From assembly GCA_022606425.2 (NCBI GenBank), contig JAHDVF020000742.1, forward strand, positions 1-64,000: 64,000 bases of DNA, written 5' to 3'. A model generated the notes under the pieces. It saw nothing but the letters and a program-made list of their open reading frames with translations, was not told the origin of the DNA and did not search any database. This document shows positions 21,639 through 32,540 of the stretch, one piece after another. The translations under genes were made by a program, and so were the position numbers. Numbering within the stretch: the first letter of the stretch is position 1; each line of letters begins with the position of its first letter. The stretch comes from Lepidostoma basale. Its lineage: Eukaryota > Arthropoda > Insecta > Trichoptera > Lepidostomatidae.

Positions 21639-22296
21639 TCAGCAGGTGTAGGGGTAGTCGTGCAGGTAGGTCTGCAGGGCGGCGGGCAGCCCAGGCGGCG
21701 CTCGGGGGGCAGCAGCGGCAGGCGGGGCGGGGAGGCGGCGCGCACGGAGCGGTGCACGGCGAGGCGCGCGAGGTGCGCCAGGCTGGCGGGCGCGCGCAGC
21801 AGGGGCTGGCGCAGCTGCACCTGCGAGTGCTGGCTGCCGGTGGCGTCCACCCACACGTGGCCCAGCCCCCGCGCACCCTTGTCCCTGGCGCGCGTGGCCT
21901 CCACGTAGTGCTCCACCAGCTCCACGACGCACTTGAAGCGCGGCATGTCCGGCGCCAGCGCGGGGTCCGCGTCCAGTCTGAACGTGCCTCCGGCGTAGTG
22001 GATCCGCACGGACATGGGCCCCCGCGCCGTCTGCACGCTCAGCGAGAACAGGTAGTTGTGGTCGCCGGAGTCCCGCACGAGGAAGGTGCCTCTGTCGCAG
22101 GACCACAGCGTCTTGAGGCTGGCCTGGCACGTGAGGTCCTCGTAGTACCAGCCGGATTGGCGCAGGCGCGCCACGGTCATGATGAGTCTCTGCAGGTCCT
22201 GCTCGGGCGGAGGCGGCTTGAGGCCCCCTCCAAGCGGGAACACGTGCCGGCACTTGGGGCAGCTCGCGCACTGGCTCACCATCCTCGGCCCATACC
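21639..22296 (-). CDS. SOCS2/CISH-like suppressor of cytokine signalling (SH2 + SOCS box), apparent frameshift
   Basis: SOCS proteins bind phosphotyrosines of receptors or JAKs and recruit an Elongin B/C-Cullin 5 ubiquitin ligase, ending JAK/STAT signalling in the cytoplasm. A splice acceptor (TGTTCCAG|GG) precedes 22296. The first in-frame ATG is 22282-22280, giving about 214 residues, close to SOCS2. From that Met: a Cys-rich N-terminus (residues 5-13, CASCPKCRH), extended region EQDLQRLIMTVARLRQ (27-42), SH2 SGWYYEDL (43-50) with FLVRDS (67-72, Arg70 the phosphotyrosine contact), SLSVQT..GP.SVRIHY (80-96), FRLDA, then a SOCS box starting SLAHLARLA (167-175). The SOCS box end LPAALQTYLHDYPYTC and TGA (21641-21639) is one frame away. 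One extra G in the six-G run at 21704-21709 would join them, so this is an assembly error or a real indel. The exon is strikingly GC-rich against its surroundings. Earlier exons were not found. Confidence 0.88.
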
Positions 22297-23408
22297 CTGG
22301 AACAGACAACAGGACGCCGTTAGTATATTGAATAATGTAATGACACTAGACATACGGTATAGCGGCCGAATAAATAACGCGAGTAGTACTCGTACAACAA
22401 ATGCGCCGCGGCCTCACCTCGACTTATCGCGATTGCTAAAATCGTAAAGTTATTTTCGCTCCAAAACATAGCGATTCTTGGAAACTGATTTTGATAAAAC
22501 AATGATTTCGCTATAGCTACTACACCAGCCTGGACCGCCTGCGAGGAATGCGGAGTACGTGCGCTCGGCTCGGGTGGTGATTAGCGGCTACCGAGAAATA
22601 TTTACTATGAGCAAAATGAATTATACATTGCAGAGACCTGCGCTTACCGATTCTCACATATTGTAGATTTTAAAATTGTATTATTGGATTGGACAAAACG
22701 TTCCTAAAACCACCGATAAACTCGAAATTAAAATGCATCATAAACACATAATGTAATGGGTAAAATAAAAAATGAGCCAGCTATGATTGCGATGGTTCGC
22801 AGGAATTGTGCGATTTGCAGAAACGAGTATTCTTCTGAAATATGATTTTTCATCGTGATTTCCTTTATTAGTCTTGGGTTTATTTTGTTCATTTACACTC
22901 GTCCGACGAATGACGTCTTTCGTTGCGGGTAAAGTAGAAGCGACGAGAATCGACACTCAAAAATATATTCGCAAGAACTTGTGGTATATTGAAATAATAA
23001 AAGAACACATATGAAAGAAATTGATTATGGGAGGAGCTCTGCAGGGATGAGGTACCATCCCAGCGACGAGGAGTCAGAACAAAATGTGATCCATGGCTGT
23101 TGGCACCGACCCGGGCGGTCAGAGCGATTCATAATATAATATTATGCGCGCGCTTGTTGCGGCGCCTTAGTCACCGATAAATGTGCACCGCTGCACTCCC
23201 TACCAGGAACAGCTGGAGAGCGCCCAATTGGGCCGACCCTGTGCAATTCGTCGAATTGCCCGAAAAACTAATCAGACGGGACAGAAATACGCGCGGACCC
23301 GCCAAACGTCTCCGCAGGTGCGCGGGCTAATTGACCGCCGTGCTGGCTCCGCACGTCTCGCTGGTCACCGTATGGCAACTCTTTGTTGGCCACAAATCGT
23401 ATGACATA

Positions 23409-23573
23409 ATTAATACAAATGAAAACGTCTATTTTCTAAAAGTTTCATTATATTTTATAGCAATGACATGTTTCGCCTTTCTAAAGGGCATTAATAAAAT
23501 ATCTAGAAAATACGTGTTTTCATTTTTATCAATTATTTCATATGGCGTTTTACAAGTTCAAGAAACAATAATT
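23409..23573. mobile_element. Hairpin element HP1, copy 4 (partial)
   Basis: The left arm is AATTAATACAAATGAAAACG, then TTTTATAGCAATGACATGTTTCGCC. The right arm is shortened, ending AAATACGTGTTTTCATTTTTATC. The far end CAAGTTCAAGAAACAATAAT matches copy 1. Confidence 0.55.
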
Positions 23574-23644
23574 AATCAATCTCATTGTGGTTGAAATTTT
23601 TTTTTTTTAAGGTTTAGTGAATTTAGCAAACAAGTTTTTATTTC

Positions 23645-24080
23645 ACAAAATAACAAATAGAATAATCTCGATTTGAAGTAATTGTATAATGTGTATAAAA
23701 CATGCGTGCGACCTATCATGACGTACGCTGTAGAGACACGGGCCGACACTGTGCGAACCAAGGGACTACTAAGAACATCGGAGATGAAGGTCCTAAGATC
23801 AAAAACTCTCCGAGATCGTGTCCGCAACGTAGACATAAGAAAAACTTGTGAAATAGAGGATATCGTCCAGTGGAGTAGATCCAGAAGAAGATACTGGAGG
23901 GACCATGTAGCCCGAATAGATGGTGACAGACTTGCATATACAGCCGCTTATGAAATCCCCTCCGGACCCGCCCACCTGGAAGACCGCCTAAGAGATGGAG
24001 GGACAGCTGGATCTCATCATCCGACGAGACATGATTTCTGTGTCACAGATCGTGAGATTTATTAAAAGAAGAAGAAGTAT
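23645..24080 (+). mobile_element. LINE tail (same family as 11095-11640)
   Basis: An open frame (23682-24065) reads YKTCVRPIMTYAVETRADTV, EMKVLRSKTLRDRVRNVDIR, TCEIEDIVQWSRSRRRYWRD and HVARIDGDRLA, then a frame change near [17 protein letters not shown]. It is the C-terminus of a non-LTR reverse transcriptase ORF, inserted in the SOCS upstream region. Confidence 0.7.
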
Positions 24081-26300
24081 AATGTGTATGAAGATGTGTC
24101 ACGCGGCAAAAGTAAGTACCGCCCGTTGCGCGAGTGTTTACAAACACTGTTAAAATCTTGAATAATTACATGTAGCTATTTACGTAGGAATATTTGCGTA
24201 TAAGCAAACAATAACACGAATATTCCGGGAAACTTGTATTGCCGGGGATATGATTCACCGCACATTTGGGGATGGTGTCGCGGAGTACACCCCGCCAGGG
24301 CTATAAATACATAATTCAATCGAAACTCCTAATCAAAGCTCGCCCGCGGACGGAGCGGTGACTGGTATCGCCGACCGGCAATCGCGCCGTATTTCTACCC
24401 GGTAAGCGGATTCCGCGAAAGCGTTTTTATTACTGGGAAAATGTATATTTCCACGGCGACACGCGGACTTGTCGTCGCACGCACCCGCTGTCCACGCGAC
24501 GCCGTGTCCCATTACACCTCCAATGTCAGCGTCTCGCGTGACGACACGCTGCAACGGGCGGCGCAGATCACTCTCCCGACCCACTCGCAGGACTGTCGCA
24601 TGTCGGCCCATCCCTTATTTTTCACATTTCACCATGACCGATAACCGCGCGCGAGAGATTCGAATAAGCGGAATCTTCGATGGCTTGCCGATATCTCGCT
24701 CGACTTCCCGAAATGGGAAGGGACACAATTAACACACAATGCCGCGACGATGTCCATTTTGTAACGAGGCCGATATTGCTCGCCGCGCAGTTGACCGCAC
24801 TCCGCGTCAACGCTCGCTGGTGTTCCAGGAAGCGAGGATACCATCTATCGCTGCACATCAGCCGCTACCGCAACTGTCGCTTCTCGGAAGAGCGGAGTAC
24901 AATCGCGCTTGATCTTGTTGCGTGATTAATATTAATCGACATCTCCGACTATGCACACAAATTATATCAAACAATAACACTTCTAGCGCGGCACGCAATA
25001 CGCGGCGTTTTAACATTTCGATATAAAACATACCGAGAATCCAATCTATTGGCGCATCGACACGTTTCGCATTTCCATGAAATTAAAATCATTACTTTCA
25101 ACGTGATTAGTGAATGCGACTACCTCTTCCCTCTTTAGAGACGAAGCAGCCTCGCAATCTGTATCTCACAAACGTTCTTTGACATAGGATCCGATCTCGA
25201 CTGGTGCCCTCGCGGAGTTTCTCTTCCTCCTCCCTTGCCTCGTCTCGCCTTCGCGGAATCGCCTTTCTCTGCTGAGACGCGGCTACAGTAGATGCTCGCT
25301 GCTAGAGATGTCGAGATACCGCGATAAAGAACATTTCAATTCACCGGAATAGAAATCTGCGTAAATTCACGGATAAGCGTTTCCCGCCAAAGAACCCGTT
25401 GAATGTCGAAGCATTAATTTCTTAATGCATTCGAGCGAATTAAGACGTATCGGGTGTGTCCATAATTATCAACATTGATCACAATTAAACTGGTAATATA
25501 CAGTTTCGACTATTTTCACTCGCGCATCTAAGCGATGATTTCGTGGAAGGCCTTCGTCATTAAGAGTGGAATTTTATGCAGCGATTATGAGAAGCTAAAA
25601 CTGGTTCGTTATTCAATAATTTACACACGCATTGACATCTGCCAATGTGGGCTCCGGAGCCGATATAGCATCATATTTTACATCGGTCTTCCTACATCGA
25701 TAATAAACTCGTTTCGACGCGTATCGGAGGTACTAAAAAAATATTTCGCGGATGTTTGGATCGAGAGATTGGCCATAAAAAATAATTCAACATAAAACCC
25801 ACAACGATCGCAGTTTCTCTCTTGAAAAACGGAACAGAACTGACACTTGCATGGAACTTTTAAAGTTCTAAACGTGAAATGAACTCGATGTATTATTCAA
25901 CATCTGCATAAAGCAATTACAGTCAAGGGTTTAATTAAAAAAGATGCGATGAAGACTATACATATCCTAAGATGTTATACGATCCTTTCGACCCGAAGAC
26001 TTTACATTCACTGTCTTCCGCGGTCGGTGGGAATACTTTTGAGCAATATCTGCCTTTGTTGCCCGTCGATTACAGTTAGAAAGCGGAGACGAGAGGTTCC
26101 CTCGGTCCGTTGTATTTTTTGATAATCATTAGAGCCAACGTACCTCTCCGGTTCCTCTTATTGGATGCGATATTCCGAGAACCCGAGTCATCATTCCTAA
26201 TAGAGCGCCCAGCAGACGTTCAATGGTCTAGGTTCCATAAAGGAATACTTAAAGCGAGCAGCCCTACAATGGGAGTCCGAGGGGCGAGGAATCCGTAGAT

Positions 26301-26630
26301 AATCAAATGAGAAAAAGATATTGAATTAAAAATACAAGCGACAGGAGATTACTAAACGAATATCTGTAATATGATAACGCATCCAAACAATACGAAAATA
26401 AATTAATAATATGACCCGATGATCGATTTGTATGCGTGTTTAAATGTACAACATCGAGTTTGTATAACACTAACAATAAGTACTATACAAACTTCTCTTC
26501 TTCTTGTGCCTCTCTTATTCTAGTTATATAAACTAGAAATTGTTTTTATTTTTAAATTTCACACACAGTTAACTAAAATATTTTTAGAAAACTGTACGCA
26601 ACTGTACAAATTTTATGAATTTAAACACAT
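26301..26630. other. Unassigned spacer
   Basis: AT-rich sequence with no coding or repeat signature that I recognise. Confidence 0.35.
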
Positions 26631-26634
26631 TATT

Positions 26635-26800
26635 TTACATTTGAAATGAATTATTTATACACGTTTCGAATGTATTACACCTTCATGTTCGGAAGAACAA
26701 GAAAAACATATATTTTATAAAGTTCCTACTGTTCTCTCGATGATAAAGTGATAATAACTTCGAAACATGACCAAATAAATCAACTTGAAAAGTACAATAA
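26635..26800. mobile_element. Hairpin element HP2, diverged copy
   Basis: ACACGTTTCGAATGTATTACACCTTCATG is mirrored by GATGATAAAGTG..AACTTCGAAACATGACC, with an internal TCTCTCGATGAT, as in other HP2 copies but with more substitutions. Confidence 0.5.
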
Positions 26801-26949
26801 AAAATTATGTTTTAATTTGATCGTTGACTTTTCCATACAGATAATACAACTTTATACTACAATAAATATTTAAATTTTACTTCGCTTTTTGATTATTTTG
26901 TACTTGAAGCAGGTACGATATGAGGTATAGAATTGTATTACAAATAATA

Positions 26950-27470
26950 AAAAAGCGTAAAAATAAATATAACGTGTTGAAGGTAGATAATCAGTGATTG
27001 AGGAAACGCGACGAGTCGTTATCCGATCAAAAATAAGAGATAAAACATGCATCAAAGTATTATATATATGCGCCTGCATATTATGGTATACCCAAAATTG
27101 GGTACATTGTGTTGAGACAAACATAAAATGGCCAATAAATTGCAATTTGTCCAAAGAGCAATGTTGAGAATCAGTATAGAGGACAGGGTGAGAAACACAA
27201 CAATGAGAGCCAGAACAGGAGTGTCGGACTTCATCGGAAGAGCGGCAGCGATTGGCGTTGGGCAGGTCATGTCGTTCGCAGCTCTGACGATAGATGGACA
27301 AACGCCATCTTTGCTGGCGTCCTATAACTGTTATCTGAAAGCCAGGACGTCCCCAACATCGATGGAGGGACGACATGGATGCGTATTACCCAGGATCAAC
27401 AGACATGGAAGCAAATGGAGGAAGCCTACCTCCAGAAGTGGACGGATATAGGCTAATGATGATAAAAAAA
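26950..27470 (+). mobile_element. LINE tail (same family as 6075-6385)
   Basis: An open frame (27128-27451) reads NKLQFVQRAMLRISIEDRVR, then TGVSDFIGRAA. Frame changes follow, then CVLPRINRHGSKWRKP. The pattern QRAM.R...I..RVRN..(M/I)R.RT.V.D is the C-terminal region of a widespread insect non-LTR ORF2 family. Confidence 0.65.
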
Positions 27471-27599
27471 ATCTCATTTATTCACAAATGTACGTGTATA
27501 ATGAAACTTCCCATTAATTTTCTTGTGAAATTACACTTGTGATAATTGGGTTGATAAAAGCCGTTCACATTACATTAATAAAGATTTTCTGCTTAAAGC

Positions 27600-27920
27600 T
27601 TACCACCTAATCTTAATGGATCGCGCTAGTATAGATTGAACTAAAAAATGTGAAGTATTTCTCAACATAAGTAACATATATACATCTTTAAAAAAATTGG
27701 CAGACGTGGTGGTCGTAAGAAGGGCGAAATGGGGAATGTTGTTAACATAAAGCGATCGCTTATCCAAATCAATGACAGGTCATAAGTCCTGTATGCGCCT
27801 CGACCATCATATTCTGTTTCCAGAAAACAATTTACATCTTCGTCTCTATTGAGATACAATTAATCCTCAAAAATGATTAACTCGCAATGGGAAAAATCCA
27901 GTATTTGTCTACAATATATA
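27600..27920. repeat. Dispersed repeat, copy 2 (related to 9670-9985)
   Basis: Runs from CCACCTAATCTTAATGGATC to CGCAATGGGAAAAATCCAG. The middle (AAGGGCGAAATGGGGAATGT, GACAGGTCATAAGTCCTG, CATCTTCGTCTCTATTGAG) is the reverse complement of copy 1. Confidence 0.5.
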
Positions 27921-28010
27921 ATAACTTCTAAAAACAGATGTTTTCATTGAAATTAAAACATTTAAAATTGATTTTTATATCATTGTTTAAGGAACAATAA
28001 ATAAGTCTAG
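27918..28010. mobile_element. Hairpin element HP1 fragment
   Basis: AATAACTTCTAAAAACAGATG..TTTTCATT is followed by ATATCATTGTTTAAGGAACAAT, the asymmetric end of HP1. Confidence 0.5.
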
Positions 28011-28479
28011 ATATATCCAACCACCAAGGGTGCAGCGTTTTCCGCATCATATGAGAAATAAATATTAATAATTACATATGTATTATACAATAATTGCAAA
28101 ACAAAATATTCAGCTGTGGCATTATATGAACATATAAAATAATACATAAACCTTTGTTCTTTGACAGTGAAACATAACATTCCATTTTGGTTTCCTCGGT
28201 ATTTACATGTAAAAAGAAATTAATTTACATATTTAATAGATACGCATTATTTAACACAACGTCACAATATTCCACATGTGAGCAAATAACCTTTTTACTA
28301 AGAAAACGTTAAGCATACATTCTTATGGGTAAACGCTCAATGCTGTAAATATTATTGTATAATAACAAATAAATAAAATGCCATGCCGTGCAACTCGCGC
28401 ACTTGATAAAATACATTATACATTATTTATTTTTTCACAAATATATCGTGTTTTGATAAACAATATAAAATTCAGTAAA
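28011..28479. other. Unassigned AT-rich spacer
   Basis: No gene, long repeat or motif recognised. Confidence 0.35.
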
Positions 28480-28895
28480 ATTGTATGGCGGTCCATTCTT
28501 CTTGCCTACCCCTTCGAGGACACGGCGTGATGCTTAGTTAATTAGACAAATTCGTTTTATCGCTGTGGAATTCCATAATGGCGATTTTTTAAATGAATTA
28601 AAACTTGTTATGAACAAAATAAGGAAAGAATGAATGAAGAAAGAATGGTAAAAAAAATATATGTTAACGATGTAAATGGAACCAGAAATAGAGGAAGACC
28701 CAAGAAAACGTGGCACGATCAAATAAATCAAATATTGAATATAGGCCATGTGAGGAGTCAGAGAAATTGACGCGCGTGCATGACACGATGTATGAATGTT
28801 GAGGAATCGAGAGAAATATGTCAGGAAAGAAAAGTGTGGCAGTCCATTCTTTCTGCCTACCCCTTCGACGGCGTGATGGTTAGTTAGTTAGTTTT
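28480..28895 (+). mobile_element. LINE-A, two tail fragments in tandem
   Basis: A first tail (GGCGGTCCATTCTTCTTGCC..CACGGCGTGATG) is at 28480-28545. A fuller copy at about 28610-28895 encodes [37 protein letters not shown], the [15 protein letters not shown] part and the GTTAGTTAGTT tail. An HP2-like end (GTGGAATTCCATAATGGCG) lies between. Confidence 0.7.
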
Positions 28896-28899
28896 TAAA

Positions 28900-29060
28900 A
28901 ATTGTTGAGTTTATTTTTCTCGACATGATTCGAAGGTTTTACACCTTCATCACCGAGAAAACGATATAAACTCATTTATATCGTTCTCCCAATGATAAAG
29001 GTGGAAAATCTTCGAAACACGTACAGAAAATTAAACTCAAAAATGGAAAAAAAAAAGTTC
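28900..29060. mobile_element. Hairpin element HP2, well-preserved copy
   Basis: TTGAGTTTATTTTTCTCGAC..TTCGAAGGTTTTACACCTTC..ATCACCGAGAAAACGATATAA is mirrored by TTATATCGTTCTCCCAATGA..TGGAAAATCTTCGAAACACG..AAATTAAACTCAAAAATGG. The arms are about 70 bp. Confidence 0.65.
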
Positions 29061-29119
29061 CTAATGAAGCAGTGAGAGTGAAACCGGTTGTTAGTTAAAT
29101 AAAAAAACGGTTTAAGATA

Positions 29120-29560
29120 ATAATAATATAATAATAAATTGGATAATTTATAGAGCGCCATTTTTATGAATTACTCATCTCAAGGGCGCTGTAGAAGATG
29201 CTCCGTTTTATCAACTAGATAATAATAATAATAATAATGATAACAAAAATAATAAACATATTTAGTATGAGGGCTGCACCTGACGAAGTCGATCAGCCCT
29301 TCCTGTCAGGAAATGATAATTTGAAAAAGGGGCGTTTTGAGTCTCGATCTAAACTCTGATTGATTCTCAATGCACTTAAGGTCTGCTGGAAGACTGTTCC
29401 AGGCTGAAGGGTCGGCTACCGCGAAGGCTCGGTCGCCAAAGTTTGTGCTTGGACAGCGTTTTGGCACAGTCAATCTACCGATCGCAGAAGACTTAGCTGA
29501 TCGCAGTGTAGACTGTCTAGCATTCAGGTTTGGTGAATGATAACGACAGGACAAGGCAGT
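29120..29560 (-). mobile_element. LINE-B 3' part
   Basis: The minus-strand frame (29306-29554) reads [39 protein letters not shown] and FRSRLKTPLFQ, then a stop. (TAA)n microsatellite DNA forms the tail on the + strand at 29120-29260. This C-terminus (FGDRAF..A.P.AWN.LP......FK..LKT.LF) recurs at the ends of CR1/jockey-like ORF2 proteins. Confidence 0.7.
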
Positions 29561-30263
29561 ATGGCGGTCAATCCCCTCTGCCTACGCCTCCGGTAAATAG
29601 TGGTTAATTAGTTATTATAAATTCCATCTTGAAAACTGTATAAAAATTTTAAAAATCCCAATAAAATTTCTCTCCCTGGTTTCAACCGCTGTGAACCTCT
29701 TGGTTATTGTGCGCCTTGATAGACGTATCGATGTTATTCTGTGCCCGTAAAAGGAAAACAAAAGTGTTTGCCCTCACTGTTCCGTGACAGATGGTGCTAA
29801 GTGTAATTGGCATAGGCTGTCAGAGTAATGTAATTAGCGCGTTACTATACGGACACATGCAAACCGTTTCTCGGAATAAGAACAAAAAAACGTACTGCAT
29901 GTAGCGGTGCTGTTGACATCACGGTGGACCGAACATAATAAGGTAACTAATCCACACATATTCATAAGCTCTACTTATATCATAATTAAGATCATATGTG
30001 TACCTGACAGCCATAAAGTCTTAAGTTATTTTTATTTTCAAATGTGTTATCCAAAAACATGAACAAGCTCCACTTAATGAATATGACATAATCAACTTCA
30101 TATATGTTCTTGAGAACCATAAAGTCCTGAGTGATTTTTTAGTCGAAATTAGTAATGATGGTAATGTCAATTTTTCATATTGTTTTGATTGCATCTAGGA
30201 CATCTGTCTCAACGTCTAACTATCTTACATCTTATTAATACTGTGTGCTGGTTGTAGTATACT
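29561..30263. other. Mostly unique spacer
   Basis: Begins with a LINE-A tail scrap (GGCAGTATGGCGGTCAATCC..CGGTAAATAGTGGTTAATTAG, to about 29620). The rest is unassigned and includes one TTCTCGGAA motif at 29868-29876. Confidence 0.35.
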
Positions 30264-30700
30264 TTATACTAACTAACTAACTAACCATCACGCCGTCTCC
30301 CCGAAGGGGTAGGCGGTAGGGGTAGGCATGCATGCGCGTCGATTTCTCTGACTTCTCGCATGGCTGACATTCAATATTTGATTTATTTGATCGTGCCACG
30401 TTTTCCTCGGTCTTCCTCTATTTCTGGTTCCATTTACATCGTTAACATATACTTTTTTACCATTTTTTCTTCATTCATTCTTTCCATGTGTATAAATCAT
30501 CTTAATGATCCTTTCATTATTTTGTTCATAACACCATCATTCGCACCGCATTCACTTCTTATATTTTCATTCGACACTCTATCATACACATATTTATACA
30601 CACATTCGTCTAAGAGATCTCATTTCTACTGCATTTATTCTACTTTCATCCTTTTGCCAGTTCCATGCTTCGCTTCCATACATAAGGGCCGGTAGAAGAT
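30264..30700 (-). mobile_element. LINE-A 3' end
   Basis: A (TAAC)n tail and CCATCACGCCGTCTCCCCGA on the + strand. In reverse it encodes RTRRFHQKKGEEMV.KVYVND-, the [15 protein letters not shown] equivalent, and [29 protein letters not shown] at the 5' end. Confidence 0.7.
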
Positions 30701-31765
30701 ACTTTATACTAGATAACGTAATACATACATCATCACTTAAGAAGTTATGGCTCTCGAGTACATATAGGGACATATACAAGCTAAGTAATTACATTCGCAT
30801 ATCACATAATAGTTATAGAATACATACTTTTCTAGTTCGTGTAATTTTGTTTTTTTGTTTTGATACATCGAACATATTTCTTCAGCCTTCATTGATTTCG
30901 TGCTCATTATTTTTTCTTATATAATAAAATAAAAATATTACATATTATGTAATAAAAATATTTTGTTTTGTTCATGGTGAAAGATGAAATTAAATTTATC
31001 GTTTCTACGAGGAAGTATCAAAACCAAATTTGATTCACAATGAACCAGAAGTTATACCATAATGCCGGCATATACATTTATTAAGACTTCCTACAAAACA
31101 CACATGTTAATTTGCACTTGAAAAAAAATATTAAATGTTGTATAGTTATAACATACGCAAGAAAGAAATATTCTTAATTTGAAAGTGTCCGTTGACTCTT
31201 GAAATGGCTTATGCACCGCAGGATGCCACAAGGCACAAAATGGCCACCGGACCGAATAATTCCGCGAATTAATAAAGGTCCACAATGTGGAATTGTAAAG
31301 GCTTGGAATAAACGTAGAAAAAGTGGGGCCCGGTGACGAAAAAACCGCTCTTTATGTTAAAAACAATTGAAGGCGAACAAAAAAACGTCGAATTCACTTC
31401 TGGGAAGTAACAGCGTCCGGGACCGGCTTCTCCGGCCAGGGGCGGCCAACCGGCTGCTTCGAACGCGACCCGTTAGTTTTTGCCTTCTGTCCTTTGCGCA
31501 AATCATCAGATTTCATAATTATTCTGATGCTCAGAATTTAGCATATATTGGTGGTACGGTCATGTGTGCACACACTGTGCAAAAAGCCCTCAGCATTCCC
31601 ACAAAAAAACAAGAAGAAGAGGTCGCCCAATGGCAACATGGTGGGCCAACATGAAAAAGCAGCTCCAACGAAGAGAATCTGACAGCGGAGATGAGTCAAA
31701 ATATAAAAGTTTGACGTTTTCCTACGAGGAGGGCCGACTCCAGATGATGGTAAATGGCAAAGGGA
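30701..31765. other. Unassigned spacer with small open frames
   Basis: A + strand frame 31564-31776 (HSHKKTRRRGRPMATWWANM, KKQLQRRESDSGDE) is basic then acidic. It could be a LINE-tail remnant, since RRGRP..W is frequent in such tails, or chance. No transposon boundary was seen. Confidence 0.3.
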
Positions 31766-31930
31766 AAGAAGAATAGTCATTTGTACAATATCCTTGAGTG
31801 TCCCGTCTTAGTTCGTGCATTCGGTAAGTGGTATCGATTACAGTTTTTGGTCCAGTGTCTAAGTTTTTTGTCTTCATTAGTTTGTAGCTACTGTCTGTTA
31901 TCTGTTATTATAAAAACCGAAACACAAAAT
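31766..31930 (-). mobile_element. LINE 3' end fragment (family of 54840-55315)
   Basis: TTGTACAATATCCTTGAGTG, TTCGTGCATTCGGTAAGTGG and TTTGTAGCTACTGTCTGTTA match 54.98-55.11 kb base for base over most of the length. Confidence 0.6.
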
Positions 31931-31969
31931 TCACATAGGGTAGCCTCAAGTCACCTCTATTATAATCCG

Positions 31970-32025
31970 GGGTAAAAGGTTACAGACACCTGTTGGTGCG
32001 GTGCAGAGCCTCCGGTGTATTCCAA
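31970..32025. repeat. Short dispersed repeat shared with 33200-33250
   Basis: AAAAGGTTACAGACACCTGT followed by TGGTGCGGTGCAGAGCCTCC resembles AAAAGGTTAAAGACACCTGT..GTCGAGCCTCC at 33206. Class unknown. Confidence 0.35.
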
Positions 32026-32209
32026 GAAGTTACTGTTACACAATGAGTCTATTAATACATGATCTAGCAATATGTCTACCATAGACAGCCGGGAATCGAT
32101 CTCTTTATTAGAATTCGCAAATTGTCTCCAAGAATCCAATGGCGTGACGTAATTATACAGTGTACTGTATATAATATATAATAACATTATTCGTCATACA
32201 GGGAAGAGA

Positions 32210-32540
32210 GCGCCAGCGTATATATCGGACCTCTGCGTGACACCCATGCCAACGGAAAGGCAACGTTCACTCCGATCACTAGAAACAAGTGCAAACAACA
32301 TAATAATTCCAGTCAGAGCCAATAAAGCAAGTTTCTATGATCGTGCTTTCAGCGTTGCGTGTCCGTTGGCGTGGAATAGCCTCCATGTTAGTATTAAGTA
32401 TGAGGATAGTGACGTTAAATTTAAGAAACTTCTAAAGACTGCACTGTTCGGTCAGTCATTTCCTAGTGCGCTCTTCGAGTAATTGATTTTGAAAAACGGC
32501 GCACTTAAAATACAAGTCATCAGAATAATAATAAAGGGAA
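32210..32540 (+). mobile_element. LINE-B 3' part
   Basis: An open frame (32237-32482) reads PVRANKASFYDRAFSVACPL, AWNSLHVSIKYEDSDVKFKK and LLKTALFGQSFP, then a stop. It is followed by GGCGCACTTAAAATACAAG and AATAATAATAA, the family tail. Confidence 0.7.

Larger units (their letters stand above)
22297..26300. promoter_or_regulatory. Upstream/intronic region of the SOCS gene with seven STAT consensus sites
   Basis: Perfect TTCNNNGAA motifs occur at 22475-22483 (TTCTTGGAA), 24223-24231 (TTCCGGGAA), 24411-24419 (TTCCGCGAA), 24881-24889 (TTCTCGGAA), 25250-25258 (TTCGCGGAA), 25540-25548 (TTCGTGGAA) and 26173-26181 (TTCCGAGAA). At the local base composition about one would be expected by chance. 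STAT-driven induction is the known control of SOCS genes. Most of the stretch is unique and richer in CpG than the transposon-laden DNA around it. It is broken by an HP1 copy and a LINE tail at 23.4-24.1 kb. The transcription start was not located; this may be promoter, first intron or both. Confidence 0.55.

Noticed and set aside
21376..21876. 166-codon minus-strand frame overlapping the end of the SOCS gene
   Set aside because: It is an alternative frame of the same exon, Arg/Pro/Ala-rich, without similarity. It begins inside the SH2-SOCS linker.
21566..22447. Long open frame on the + strand (293 codons) over the SOCS exon
   Set aside because: It is the antisense shadow of a very GC-rich exon. 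The minus strand has a clear SH2 domain, splice acceptor and codon structure.
24441..24925. Small frames on both strands in the CpG-rich SOCS upstream region
   Set aside because: Overlapping frames on both strands are expected from CpG-rich, stop-poor DNA. There is no domain, start context or splice support.
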